Shown in pieces: positions 15,899-24,648 of a DNA stretch of 64,000 nt. Source of the stretch: CAVXFS01 sp049582805 (GTDB lineage Bacteria; Pseudomonadota; Gammaproteobacteria; Burkholderiales; Gallionellaceae); the NCBI GenBank assembly GCA_049582805.1, contig JBAUUR010000174.1, forward strand, positions 44,597-108,596, given 5' to 3'. The translations under genes were made by a program, and so were the position numbers. The notes under the pieces were generated by a model. It searched no databases. It saw only the letters and a list, made by a program, of their open reading frames with translations, and was not told the origin of the DNA. Numbering within the stretch: position 1 is the first letter of the stretch; every line of letters starts with the position of its first letter.

Positions 15899-16496
15899 AC
15901 CAAGCTTCGCCTTGCTCTTTCTGGCATTGGTCTGGAACCCGTGTTACGCCGAACTCGCCGACCGCGACAAGCCCGTGCATGTGGACGCGGATCGGGTCAG
16001 CATAGACGATGCCAGGCAGATCGCCACCTTTGAGGGCGACGTCCGGCTTGTCCAGGGAACCATGAATGTCCATGGCGACAAGCTTGTCGTCGTGCAGGAC
16101 AAGGAAGGAAACACGCACGGGACGGTGACCGGAAACCCCGCCAGCTTTCGCCAGAAACGCGAGGGGGCTGATGAGTACATCGAAGGCTATGGCAATCGCA
16201 TAGAATATGACACACGAACCGGCACCATTGAATTTTTCGGGCAGGCGCGCATCAAACGCCAGCAGGATGAAGTTCGCGGCGACTACATCACGTACAACTC
16301 CAAGACAGAAATATTCGAGGTGCACAGCGCACCGGACAAGGCCACCGGTGCTCCGGGCAATCCGTCGGGAGAGCCCGGCAGGAATCGCGTACATGTCATT
16401 ATCCAGCCCAGACACGCCGGACCGGCTCCGGCACCAGGCCCGCTGACCATCAAGCCGGACGATACCCTGAAAGCCCCGAAGAAAATCGATGAGTGA
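15882..16496 (+). CDS. lptA: LPS transport periplasmic protein LptA
   Basis: 204 residues with a signal peptide (FALLFLALVWNPCYA) and an OstA-like beta-jellyroll: KPVHVDADRVSIDDARQIA, FEGDVRLVQGTMNVHGDKL, GYGNRIEYDTRTGTIEFFG. It forms the periplasmic bridge for LPS. The C-terminal 40 residues are Pro/Gly/Ala-rich and less conserved. Overlaps lptB by 8 bp. Confidence 0.93.
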   Translation: MRLLNKPSFALLFLALVWNPCYAELADRDKPVHVDADRVSIDDARQIATFEGDVRLVQGTMNVHGDKLVVVQDKEGNTHGTVTGNPASFRQKREGADEYIEGYGNRIEYDTRTGTIEFFGQARIKRQQDEVRGDYITYNSKTEIFEVHSAPDKATGAPGNPSGEPGRNRVHVIIQPRHAGPAPAPGPLTIKPDDTLKAPKKIDE

Positions 16497-17211
16497 ACTG
16501 CGTGCCGTATCCCTGAAGAAGACCTACCGCTCCCGCACCGTGGTGCATGACGTTTCCCTGTCCTTGCAAAGCGGGGAAGTTGTCGGGTTGCTCGGGCCCA
16601 ATGGCGCGGGGAAGACCACCTGCTTTTACATGATAGTCGGACTGGTGGCTGCAGACGGGGGAAATATTTTCATTGACGACAATAATATCACCCACCTTCC
16701 CATCCATCGCCGTGCGCGGCTGGGCCTGGGATATTTGCCGCAGGAGGCTTCCATTTTCCGGCGCCTCACCGTGTCGCAAAATATCCTTGCCGTGCTGGAA
16801 CTGCAAGACTATCCCGAAGATGAAATCAATGCGCGGCTGGAAGAATTGCTGGAAGACTTGCATATAACCCATATCCGCGACAATCCGGCCATCAGTTTGT
16901 CCGGCGGCGAACGGCGGCGCGTCGAGATCGCCCGCGCCCTGGCAACCAACCCGCGCTTCATCCTGCTGGATGAGCCGTTTGCGGGAGTCGATCCGATTGC
17001 CGTTCTGGACATCCAGAAAATCATCCGCTTTCTCAAGGAGCGCGATATCGGCGTGCTGATCACCGATCACAACGTACGCGAAACACTGGGAATCTGCGAC
17101 CGCGCTTATATCATCAATGCCGGCTCGGTAATGGCCGAAGGCAAACCTGACGAAATCATCTATAATGAAGGCGTGAGGAAAGTCTATCTCGGCGAGCATT
17201 TCAAACTATAA
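16489..17211 (+). CDS. lptB: LPS export ABC transporter ATP-binding protein LptB
   Basis: 240 residues. Walker A GPNGAGKTTCFYM, Q-loop LPQEASIFRRL, signature LSGGERRRVEIARAL, Walker B FILLDEPFAGVDP, and ITDHNVRETL with the switch His. The LPQEASIFRRL string is typical of LptB. It drives LPS extraction by LptFG, whose genes are not in the window. Sits directly before rpoN, a conserved proteobacterial arrangement. Confidence 0.96.
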   Translation: MSELRAVSLKKTYRSRTVVHDVSLSLQSGEVVGLLGPNGAGKTTCFYMIVGLVAADGGNIFIDDNNITHLPIHRRARLGLGYLPQEASIFRRLTVSQNILAVLELQDYPEDEINARLEELLEDLHITHIRDNPAISLSGGERRRVEIARALATNPRFILLDEPFAGVDPIAVLDIQKIIRFLKERDIGVLITDHNVRETLGICDRAYIINAGSVMAEGKPDEIIYNEGVRKVYLGEHFKL

Positions 17212-17247
17212 GCGCGGTGCGCTATATCTGTCGGCAAATCAACGGCA

Positions 17248-18660
17248 ATGAAACCAGCATTACAACTCAGACAATCCCAGCAATTGACGCTGACTCCGCA
17301 GTTGCAGCAGTCGATCAAGCTGCTGCAGCTCTCCACGCTCGAGATCAATCAGGAAGTGGAGCGCTTGCTGGAGGAAAATCCCCTGCTGGAACGGGAAGAC
17401 GATGTCGCCGGCTATTCCTACGATGCAGCGGCAGCGCCCGCCGCATCGACCAAAGAGAGCGAGGAAGCAAAGGACGAAAGGCCTGAACGAACCGATGAAG
17501 AATGGGGTGAACCCTCATTTTCCGCCGCTGGATCACCGGATGATGAAGACGAATCCCACGCGGAAATCGTCGCCTCCAGCCCCAGCCTGCGTGAACATCT
17601 GCTGTGGCAGCTTAACCTCAATCAGCTTGATGTGCGCGACAAGAGGATAATCGGCCTGCTGATCGACGCACTGGATGAGAATGGATACCTGACCCAGCCA
17701 CTTGAAGAAATCGCCGAGCTTCTGCCTGATGAATTGGACATTTCCCTGGATGACCTGGAAACAGCGCTGGTCCAATTGCAGAATCTGGGTGTGCCTGGCG
17801 TAGGCGCGCGAAATCTCGGCGAATGTCTGGCACTGCAACTCAAGGCGTTGCCGCAGGATACGCCCGGCCGTGAAGAGGCTATGCTCATCGTCACCCTGTA
17901 TCTCGACAAGCTGGCGGCGCGCGATTTCAACAAGCTCAAGAAAGTGTTGAATTGCGACGATGACAGATTGCGTATTGCCCAGTCCTTGATAGTCCATCTC
18001 AATCCAAAGCCCGGCGCGGAATTCGAAGACCGCACCGCCGACTACGTGATTCCGGATGTAGTGGTCGAGCGCCACCAGGGGGTCTGGCGCGCGCGCCTCA
18101 ACGTTGAGGCCATGCCGCGCCTGCGCGTCAACCAGATGTACGCCAGCATTTTGCAGCAGCGCGGCGAGAAGAATGCACAGCAGCTTTCCGGTCAATTGCA
18201 GGAAGCCCGCTGGTTCATCAAGAACCTGCAACAACGATTCGACACCATCCTGCGCGTGTCACAGGCCATCGTCGAGCGCCAGCGCCACTTTTTCGAACAT
18301 GGCGAAATCGCCATGAAGCCCCTGGTACTGCGTGAAATCGCCGAACAACTGGAACTGCACGAATCCACGATCTCGCGCGTCACCACGCAGAAATTCATGC
18401 TCACCCCGCGCGGGATTTATGAGCTCAAGTACTTTTTCGGCAGCTGGGTTCCCACCGAAACCGGAGGCACCTGTTCGTCCACGGCCATCCGCGCACTCAT
18501 CAAGCAGCTGGTCAGCGAGGAGGATGCGAAGCATCCTCTTTCCGACAGCCGCATGGCAGAAATCCTGGCCCAGCAGGGCATATTGGTTGCACGACGGACG
18601 GTGGCCAAATACCGGGAGTTGCTGCACATTCTTCCGGTCAATCTTCGTAAATCACTCTAA
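17248..18660 (+). CDS. rpoN: RNA polymerase sigma-54 factor
   Basis: 470 residues. Region I is Gln/Leu-rich (LQLRQSQQLTLTPQLQQSIKLLQ). Region II is acidic (residues about 50-110). The core-binding and HTH domain follow, and the RpoN box ARRTVAKYRELLHI lies near the C-terminus. Requires AAA+ activators, none of which is in this window. Encoded between lptB and hpf-ptsN, the standard context linking sigma-54 to the nitrogen PTS. Confidence 0.96.
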   Translation: MKPALQLRQSQQLTLTPQLQQSIKLLQLSTLEINQEVERLLEENPLLEREDDVAGYSYDAAAAPAASTKESEEAKDERPERTDEEWGEPSFSAAGSPDDEDESHAEIVASSPSLREHLLWQLNLNQLDVRDKRIIGLLIDALDENGYLTQPLEEIAELLPDELDISLDDLETALVQLQNLGVPGVGARNLGECLALQLKALPQDTPGREEAMLIVTLYLDKLAARDFNKLKKVLNCDDDRLRIAQSLIVHLNPKPGAEFEDRTADYVIPDVVVERHQGVWRARLNVEAMPRLRVNQMYASILQQRGEKNAQQLSGQLQEARWFIKNLQQRFDTILRVSQAIVERQRHFFEHGEIAMKPLVLREIAEQLELHESTISRVTTQKFMLTPRGIYELKYFFGSWVPTETGGTCSSTAIRALIKQLVSEEDAKHPLSDSRMAEILAQQGILVARRTVAKYRELLHILPVNLRKSL

Positions 18661-18676
18661 CCAAAAGGAGCAAGCC

Positions 18677-19000
18677 ATGAATCTCAATCTCAGCGGACAT
18701 CACCTGGAAATCACTCCTGCCATCCGCGAGCATGTGCTAAGCAAACTCAGCAAGGTCAAACGCCACTTTGACAATGTGATAGACGTGAACGTGATTCTTT
18801 CCGTGGAGAAGCTGAAGCAGAAGGCCGAGGCAAACGTGCACATCAGCGGAAAGACCATCTACGTGGAGTCCGATGACGCGAATCTTTATGTCGCCATAGA
18901 CAGCCTGGTCGAAAAACTCGATCGCCAGATACTCAAGCACAAGGAGAAACACACTGCGCGCCGTCACGATGATTCCGGCAAGCCTGCCATAGCAGAATAA
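18677..19000 (+). CDS. hpf: Ribosome hibernation promoting factor (short form)
   Basis: 107 residues from ATG 18677, with AAAGGAG upstream. S30AE domain: LNLSGHHLEITPAIREHVL, KVKRHFDNVIDVNVILSV, VESDDANLYVAIDSLVEKLD. Binds the 30S subunit decoding region and promotes 100S ribosome formation in stationary phase. Lacks the C-terminal dimerisation domain of long HPF, so it is the short YhbH/HPF type. 16 bp after rpoN. Confidence 0.93.
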   Translation: MNLNLSGHHLEITPAIREHVLSKLSKVKRHFDNVIDVNVILSVEKLKQKAEANVHISGKTIYVESDDANLYVAIDSLVEKLDRQILKHKEKHTARRHDDSGKPAIAE

Positions 19001-19052
19001 ACACCACAGGACGGGGTTCTGCCGCCTTCCCCTTTCCGGATTAAGGTTAACG

Positions 19053-19508
19053 ATGAACCTGATTAGTCAAATCCTGCCTATTGAGAATGTCATTCTGGAC
19101 ACCGAGTCCACCAGCAAGAAGCGAGTATTCGAACGGGTTGGAATATTGTTCGAGAACAATCGGCAAATTGCCCGCAGCCAGGTTTTTGACAGCCTGTTTG
19201 CCCGCGAGAAACTCGGCTCCACCGGCCTGGGACAAGGCGTCGCCATTCCGCATGGGCGCATCAAGAACCTGCGCGAAGCGGTTGGCGCCTTCGTCAAGAC
19301 GCAGTCCCCGATTCCATTTGATGCCCCGGATGGGCAGCCGGTCAATCTCATTTTCGTGCTGCTGGTACCGGAGCGCGCCACCGATGTACACCTGCAATTG
19401 CTGGGCGAACTCGCGCAAATGTTCAGTGACAAGACTTTTCGCGAACAATTGCAGGCCGGCAACGATCCCGCAGTCATTCATCAGATGTTCGCCGACTGGA
19501 AAGCATAG
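19053..19508 (+). CDS. ptsN: PTS IIA-Ntr regulatory protein
   Basis: 151-residue EIIA of the nitrogen-related phosphotransferase system. The phosphorylation-site motif is GVAIPHGRIKNL, His near residue 68, after LGSTGLGQ. It is regulatory rather than sugar-transporting; in relatives it controls potassium transport and the phosphate-starvation kinase response. Lies between hpf and hprK. No EI-Ntr or NPr gene is in the window. Confidence 0.94.
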   Translation: MNLISQILPIENVILDTESTSKKRVFERVGILFENNRQIARSQVFDSLFAREKLGSTGLGQGVAIPHGRIKNLREAVGAFVKTQSPIPFDAPDGQPVNLIFVLLVPERATDVHLQLLGELAQMFSDKTFREQLQAGNDPAVIHQMFADWKA

Positions 19509-19573
19509 GTCGTACAGATGCCTCTGACAACAAGAATCCACGACAACATTGCATATTTAGAAAGTGATCTATA

Positions 19574-20512
19574 GTGGCACAGGTCAACATCCAGAAACTT
19601 TTCGAGGACAAGCAGGAACGCCTGGCGTTGACCTGGGTCGCCGGCACGGGTGGCGGGGCCAGGATACTCGACAGCGAACCGGTCAATGCATCGAACAAGG
19701 GGCTGATCGGACACCTCAACCTGATCCATCCGAACTGGGTGCAGGTGTTGAGCGACACCGAATTCGACTACCTGCGTTCGCTGTCATCCACCGCTTTCGA
19801 CGATGCGCTGGTGCAACTCGAACGCGGTGGTTCGCTGTGCCTGGTCGTGGCGGGTGCGGCGGAAATCCCCCCAGCATTGATCGCCTACGCCGACCGCACG
19901 CACACACCGCTGTTTCGCTCGCCGCAACCCAGCGTGCACCTGATGTGGCTGATACGCCATTACATCGTCAAGGCGCTGGCGGAATCCACCACACTGCACG
20001 GTGTATTCCTCGACGTGCTCGGCGTCGGCGTGCTGATTACCGGCGATAGCGGCGTGGGCAAGAGCGAACTGGGGCTGGAACTCATCACGCGCGGCAATGG
20101 CCTGGTGGCGGACGATATCACCGAGGTATTCCGCGTCTCGCCGGAAACGCTGGAAGGGCGCTGCCCGGAATTATTGCGCAACTTTCTCGAAGTGCGCGGA
20201 CTGGGCGTACTCAACATCCGCACCATGTTCGGCGAGACGGCGGTGCGCCGCAAGAAAGGCCTGAAACTCATCGTCCACCTGCAACGCCCGCCCGGCGGAG
20301 ATGTGTCACAACTGGAACGCCTGCCGCTCAACGCCAGCCATCAGGAAATCCTCGGCGTGAAAATCAGCACCGTCAGCATCCCGGTGGTGGCCGGGCGCAA
20401 CCTCGCCGTGCTGGTGGAAGCCGCCGCCCGCAACTTCGTGCTGCAGCAGCGCGGCATCGACACCATGCAGGAATTCATCAACCGCCAGGAACAGCATCTG
20501 CGCGAGCAATAG
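19574..20512 (+). CDS. hprK: HPr(Ser) kinase/phosphorylase
   Basis: 312 residues from GTG 19574. Residues 1-130 form the N-terminal domain; the catalytic domain has Walker A GDSGVGKSELGLELI, LVADDITEV, and the family signature LEVRGLGVLNIRTMFG. It phosphorylates and dephosphorylates HPr on serine. In proteobacteria it usually clusters with ptsN and rapZ as here, and is thought to tune the regulatory PTS rather than carbon catabolite repression. Two bases separate it from rapZ. Confidence 0.95.
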   Translation: MAQVNIQKLFEDKQERLALTWVAGTGGGARILDSEPVNASNKGLIGHLNLIHPNWVQVLSDTEFDYLRSLSSTAFDDALVQLERGGSLCLVVAGAAEIPPALIAYADRTHTPLFRSPQPSVHLMWLIRHYIVKALAESTTLHGVFLDVLGVGVLITGDSGVGKSELGLELITRGNGLVADDITEVFRVSPETLEGRCPELLRNFLEVRGLGVLNIRTMFGETAVRRKKGLKLIVHLQRPPGGDVSQLERLPLNASHQEILGVKISTVSIPVVAGRNLAVLVEAAARNFVLQQRGIDTMQEFINRQEQHLREQ

Positions 20513-20514
20513 CC

Positions 20515-21354
20515 ATGCAGTTATTCCTGATCAGTGGTCTCTCCGGTTCCGGCAAAAGCGTCGCACTGCGGATGCTGGAAGACAGCGGCTACTACTGCGT
20601 GGACAACCTGCCCGCCGAATTGTTGTCCGCGCTGATCGACAACCTGCGCCAGGCCGGCAATGAACACGTCGCCGTCAGCATTGACGTGCGCAGCGGCGGC
20701 AGCGTGCGGCAACTGCCTAGCCTCATCGAGCAGCTCAAGCAGCGCGGCATGGACGTGCACCTGCTGTTTCTCGACGCACAGACTGACACGCTGGTAAAGC
20801 GCTATTCCGAAACGCGCCGCCGCCATCCCTTGAGCGATGACAAGCTGACCCTGCCGGAATGCGTGCAGCGCGAGCGTGAACTGCTCGCCGAAATCAGCAG
20901 CATCGGGCATCACATCGACACCAGCGAACTCGGCGCCAATGCTTTGCGCGCCTGGGTAAAGGATTTCATCCAGGTTGACCGCGCACGCCTCACTCTGTTA
21001 TTCCAGTCATTCGGCTACAAGAACGGCGTCCCGCTCGACGCTGATTTCGTGTTCGACGTACGTTGCCTGCCGAACCCGCATTACGATCCCGTGCTGCGCC
21101 CCCTGAACGGACGCGATGCGGCCGTGATTGAATTTCTTGAGAACACACCCCCCGCGCAGAAAATGTATGAAGACATCCGCACCTTCGTCGAAAACTGGCT
21201 ACCCTGCTTCATCGCCGACAACCGCAGCTACCTCACCGTCGCCATTGGCTGCACCGGCGGGCAGCACCGTTCGGTCTATTTCTCGGAAAAACTGGCGCGC
21301 TATTTTGGCTCGCAACAGCAAGTGCTGCTGCGCCACCGCGAGCTGATTACCTGA
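20515..21354 (+). CDS. rapZ: RNase adapter protein RapZ
   Basis: 279 residues. N-terminal P-loop SGLSGSGKSVALRMLED, VDNLPAEL, and the C-terminal domain VRCLPNPHYDPVLRPLNG and IGCTGGQHRSVYFSEKLA. In E. coli RapZ delivers GlmZ sRNA to RNase E and controls glucosamine-6-phosphate synthesis. Last member of the ptsN-hprK-rapZ set. Its TGA overlaps the next gene's ATG. Confidence 0.95.
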   Translation: MQLFLISGLSGSGKSVALRMLEDSGYYCVDNLPAELLSALIDNLRQAGNEHVAVSIDVRSGGSVRQLPSLIEQLKQRGMDVHLLFLDAQTDTLVKRYSETRRRHPLSDDKLTLPECVQRERELLAEISSIGHHIDTSELGANALRAWVKDFIQVDRARLTLLFQSFGYKNGVPLDADFVFDVRCLPNPHYDPVLRPLNGRDAAVIEFLENTPPAQKMYEDIRTFVENWLPCFIADNRSYLTVAIGCTGGQHRSVYFSEKLARYFGSQQQVLLRHRELIT

Positions 21355-21737
21355 TGAATCCGCGCCTGCCCATTGAACACATCAAGCCCGGCGACTGGCT
21401 CACCATGGTGTGCGGCGCGTTGTTCACCGCGTCCCTCATCTTCACATTCTGGCAGGGCGGGGCGGCGGACAAGGCGGTCATCCGCAGCGGCGGGAAAATA
21501 TTCCGCGAAGTCCCGCTGTCGCGCGACCAGATCATCGAAGTGCCCGGCCCGCTTGGATTCAGCCGCATCGCCATCCATGGTCGCCAGGCGCGCATCGCCG
21601 CCGATCCCAGCCCGCGCCAATATTGCGTGCGCCAGGGCTGGCTGAAACAGGCGGGCGAGATCGCGGTGTGCCTGCCGAACCAGGTGAGCCTTGAGTTGAG
21701 CGGCAGGAAGAAAGATTATGACAGCCTCAACTATTAA
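21354..21737 (+). CDS. NusG domain II-containing membrane-anchored protein
   Basis: 127 residues. One N-terminal membrane segment (WLTMVCGALFTASLIFTFW) and an outer beta-sandwich of NusG_II type (VIRSGGKIFREVPLSRDQ, CVRQGWLKQAGEIAVCLPNQV). The family is found beside Gx transporter and often near flavin/Rnf genes. Function unknown; the KOW-less NusG II fold is shared with heme/electron-transfer accessory proteins. Overlaps both neighbours (1 bp with rapZ, 20 bp with the Gx gene), so translationally linked. Confidence 0.75.
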   Translation: MNPRLPIEHIKPGDWLTMVCGALFTASLIFTFWQGGAADKAVIRSGGKIFREVPLSRDQIIEVPGPLGFSRIAIHGRQARIAADPSPRQYCVRQGWLKQAGEIAVCLPNQVSLELSGRKKDYDSLNY

Positions 21738-22314
21738 GCTCGCCACCACTGCGGCAGACCACCACATCGCGCGCATGGCCGCGCTCGCGCTCGGCCTGTC
21801 GGTGCTGGAAGCCGCCATTCCCTCGCCGCTGCCTGGCGTGAAACCGGGGCTGGCGAACATCGTCACCCTCATCGTGCTGGCGCGCTATGGCTGGCGCACG
21901 GCAGCCTGGGTGTCGCTGCTACGCGTGGTGGCGGGCAGCTTGCTGTTCGGCAACTTCCTCGCGCCGGGATTTTTCCTGAGCCTCAGCGGCGCGTTGTGCA
22001 GCCTTACCGTACTGGCCGTGAGCCGGCACTTGCCGCAGCGCTGGTTCGGCGCGGTCACGCACAGCATCTTTGCCGCCTACGCCCATATCGCCGGGCAACT
22101 GCTGATCGTGTATTTCTGGCTCATCCCCAACGCCGGCATTGCTTACCTTTTCCCCATCTTCGCGGCCGCCGCATTGGTATTCGGCACGGTGAACGGATTG
22201 ATTGCAGCACACTTTCTGAATGACTCCGGGACTGCAATGGAAGCCCACCGTCATACCCGCGAAAGCGGGTATCCAGTTCTTTCAAATGCTGGACTCCCGC
22301 CTTCGCGGGAGTGA
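21718..22314 (+). CDS. Gx transporter family membrane protein
   Basis: 198 residues, about five to six membrane helices. Typical pieces are MAALALGLSVLEAAIPSPLPG, VKPGLANIVTLIVLARYGW and GNFLAPGFFLSLSGALCS. The family is related to heptaprenyl diphosphate synthase component I and to ECF-type substrate-binding S-units; its substrate is unknown. It co-occurs with the NusG_II protein encoded just upstream. The last ~22 residues (from HRHTRESGYPV) are encoded by an intergenic-type repeat, so the native C-terminus was probably replaced. Confidence 0.8.
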   Translation: MTASTIKLATTAADHHIARMAALALGLSVLEAAIPSPLPGVKPGLANIVTLIVLARYGWRTAAWVSLLRVVAGSLLFGNFLAPGFFLSLSGALCSLTVLAVSRHLPQRWFGAVTHSIFAAYAHIAGQLLIVYFWLIPNAGIAYLFPIFAAAALVFGTVNGLIAAHFLNDSGTAMEAHRHTRESGYPVLSNAGLPPSRE

Positions 22315-22317
22315 CGG
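22248..22317. repeat. Inverted pair of CCCGCGAA..GCGGG repeats
   Basis: One copy at 22248-22276 (stem ACCCGC/GCGGGT) and one at 22289-22317 (stem CTCCCGC/GCGGGAG) face each other; outer parts CCGTCA and TGACGG are also complementary. This repeat type is widespread in proteobacteria. It overlaps the end and stop codon of the Gx transporter gene. Confidence 0.8.
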
Positions 22318-22332
22318 ACAAATATTGTCTAC

Positions 22333-22953
22333 ATGGCCAATCAAACGATGAAAACCATCACTCTCGCCCTCACCGGTGCATCCGGCCTGCCCTACTCCAT
22401 GCGCCTGCTCGAATGTCTGCTGCAAAGCGGGCAGCGTGTGCATCTGGTGTATTCGCAGGCCGCGCAGATCGTCGCCAAACAGGAACTGGATTTCACGTTG
22501 CCCAACCGCCCGCAGGACGCGGAAAAATTCCTGGCAGAACGCATCGGCACATTCAGCGGAGAGTTGCGCGTCTATGGCCGCGACGACTGGTATGCGCCGA
22601 TGGCCTCCGGCTCCAACCCCGGCGATGCGATGGTGATCTGTCCCTGCACCATGGGCACGCTCGGCAAGATCGCGGGGGGCATCAGCGACGACCTGATCAC
22701 CCGCGCGGCGGACGTCATGCTCAAGGAAAAACGCCCGCTGATATTAGTGCCGCGCGAGACCCCGTTCTCCGCGATTCATCTGGAAAACATGCTGCGGCTG
22801 TCTCATGCCGGCGCCGTAATCCTGCCGCCCAATCCGGGTTTTTATCACCACCCGCAGAGCGTGCAGGACATTGTAGATTTCGTCGTGGCGCGCATTCTCG
22901 ATCATTTGCGGGTGGCTCATACGTTGATTAAACGGTGGGGAGAGAATACGTAG
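22333..22953 (+). CDS. ubiX: Flavin prenyltransferase UbiX
   Basis: 206 residues. Flavin-binding motifs: LALTGASGLPYSMRLLE, MASGSNPGDAMVICPCTMGTLGKIAGG, RPLILVPRETPFSAIHLENML and ILPPNPGFYHHP. It attaches a dimethylallyl group to FMN to form the prenyl-FMN cofactor of UbiD decarboxylase in ubiquinone synthesis. ATG 22333 or 22348 (MKTITLAL) could be the start. ubiD is not present here. Confidence 0.94.
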   Translation: MANQTMKTITLALTGASGLPYSMRLLECLLQSGQRVHLVYSQAAQIVAKQELDFTLPNRPQDAEKFLAERIGTFSGELRVYGRDDWYAPMASGSNPGDAMVICPCTMGTLGKIAGGISDDLITRAADVMLKEKRPLILVPRETPFSAIHLENMLRLSHAGAVILPPNPGFYHHPQSVQDIVDFVVARILDHLRVAHTLIKRWGENT

Positions 22954-23017
22954 GGGCGTATGGCAATACACCCTTTTATGACAAAAACCAACATCAGGGC
23001 GAATGCCATTCGCCCCT
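22950..23017. repeat. GGGCGAATGCCATTCGCCC-type palindromes
   Basis: Palindrome at 22996-23017 with an eight-base stem, preceded at 22950-22972 by a diverged relative (TAGGGGCGTATGGCAATACA). A variant of the same type is at 44233-44257. The remaining 23018-23221 holds no gene that I can see. Confidence 0.6.
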
Positions 23018-23221
23018 GCGAAAGGCTCCGTATTCGCGAGTCGGGGTCACCTGAGTTGATGCAGCGGTGGGGTGGGAAGTAACCTTTGCGCCTGGCGCCA
23101 AGGTTATGTAACCACCAAAGCAACTTCGCCGGGGATAGCCCGGCAACATTGAATTCCCCCGTTCATGCCTCGACTTCACTGCGCTACGCCCGGCACGAAC
23201 GGCCTCGGCCGTCGGCACACC

Positions 23222-24577
23222 CTACTCCCCCGCTACCATCATGCTCTCGACCAATATTGAACCGCACTGTCTGGAACCCTGCACCAGCACGTCGTTGCCG
23301 ACCGCCGCAATGTGGCGATACATGTCCTTCAAATTTCCCGCGATGGTGATTTCTTCGACAGGATATTGAATCTCGCCGTTCTCCACCCAGAAGCCCGCCG
23401 CGCCGCGCGAGTAATCGCCGGTGACGTGGTTGACGCCTTGTCCGAGCAGTTCGGTGACGACCAGGCCGCGCCCCATTCTTTTCAGCAGGCCGTCAAAATC
23501 AAGTTCGCCGGGACGCAAAATCAGATTATGGTTGCCGCCGGCATTGCCGGTGGTTTTCATGCCGAGCTTGCGCGCGGAGTAAGTGCCGAGGAAATAGCCT
23601 TGCAGCACGCCATTGTCGACGATGGCGCGGCGCTGGGTCTTGACGCCTTCGTTGTCGAACGCGCTGCTGGCCAGCCCTCGCGGAATATCCGGGATGTCGT
23701 CGATGCGAATGCCTTCCGAAAACACCTGCTTGCCTAGCTGGTCAGGCAGGAAGGAAGATTTGCGGTACAGACTGCCGCCGCTCACCGCGCTCACGAAATG
23801 GCCGAGCAGGCTGGCGGCGACCGGGGCTTCATACAAGACCGGCACTTGCATGGTGCCGAGCTTGCGCGACTTGAGGCGGCGCAGCGCGCGCTCCGCGGCG
23901 ATGCGTCCGATCTCTTCCACCCTGAGTATCCCGGCCGCGTTGCGCGCCTCGCTGTACCAGTAATCGCGCTGCATGGTGTCATTTCTGCCGGCGATCACGG
24001 CGCAACTGATACTGTGGCGCGAGGAGGGAAAACCGCCGATGAATCCCAGGCTGTTGGCATAGATGAAGTGCGCCTCGTGCACATTGACGGTGGCGCCTTC
24101 CGAATTGCTGATGCGCTTGTCACGTGCGAACGCGGCCTGCTCGCATTCGCGCGCCAGGTCGATGGCCTGCTCCACGTTCAACAGCCAGGGATGATACAGG
24201 TCGAGATCGGGAAATTCGCTGGCAAGCATGTCTGCATCCGGCAGTCCTGCGCAATCGTCACTGGCGGTGTGGCGCGCGATGGCCAGCGCCGCGTCCACGG
24301 TATCGCGCACCGCCTGCGTCGAAAAATCGGAGGTATTGGCATTGCCCCGCCGCTGGCCGATATACACGCTGACGGAGATGCCCTTGTCGCGGTTGTACTC
24401 GATGGTTTCCACTGCGCCGCGGCGCACGGTGACGGACTGCCCGAAACCGTCCGACACTTCCGCCGCACTGGCGGTGGCGCCTTGCTGTTTGGCATACTGC
24501 AACATGTCGCTCGCGATCTGGCGCAGGGTAGCGGCGGAGTGGGAAAAGCGTTGTTCAGACTGGACAATGGCATTCAT
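23222..24577 (-). CDS. pmbA: Metalloprotease-like protein PmbA/TldE
   Basis: 451 residues, full length for PmbA (TldE). Conserved parts: IEYNRDKGISVSVYIG, YEAPVAASLLGHFVSAVSGG, RRAIVDNGVLQGYFLGTYSARKLGM and GLVVTELLGQGVNHVTGDYSRGAAGFWVENG. It is the partner of TldD in a peptide-cleaving complex that matures modified peptides (microcin B17) and degrades antitoxins. TldD itself carries the zinc ligands; PmbA lacks them. Divergent from darP, the standard neighbour. Confidence 0.93.
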   Translation of the reverse strand: MNAIVQSEQRFSHSAATLRQIASDMLQYAKQQGATASAAEVSDGFGQSVTVRRGAVETIEYNRDKGISVSVYIGQRRGNANTSDFSTQAVRDTVDAALAIARHTASDDCAGLPDADMLASEFPDLDLYHPWLLNVEQAIDLARECEQAAFARDKRISNSEGATVNVHEAHFIYANSLGFIGGFPSSRHSISCAVIAGRNDTMQRDYWYSEARNAAGILRVEEIGRIAAERALRRLKSRKLGTMQVPVLYEAPVAASLLGHFVSAVSGGSLYRKSSFLPDQLGKQVFSEGIRIDDIPDIPRGLASSAFDNEGVKTQRRAIVDNGVLQGYFLGTYSARKLGMKTTGNAGGNHNLILRPGELDFDGLLKRMGRGLVVTELLGQGVNHVTGDYSRGAAGFWVENGEIQYPVEEITIAGNLKDMYRHIAAVGNDVLVQGSRQCGSILVESMMVAGE

Positions 24578-24648
24578 ATGAAAAATATCAACAAACGGAT
24601 TCGACGGAAGGCGCTATCATATCAATATCCGGTTACTATTTCGTCACT

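Noticed and set aside
21885..22254. Minus-strand frames over the Gx transporter gene
   Set aside because: Antisense shadows in a GC-rich coding region.
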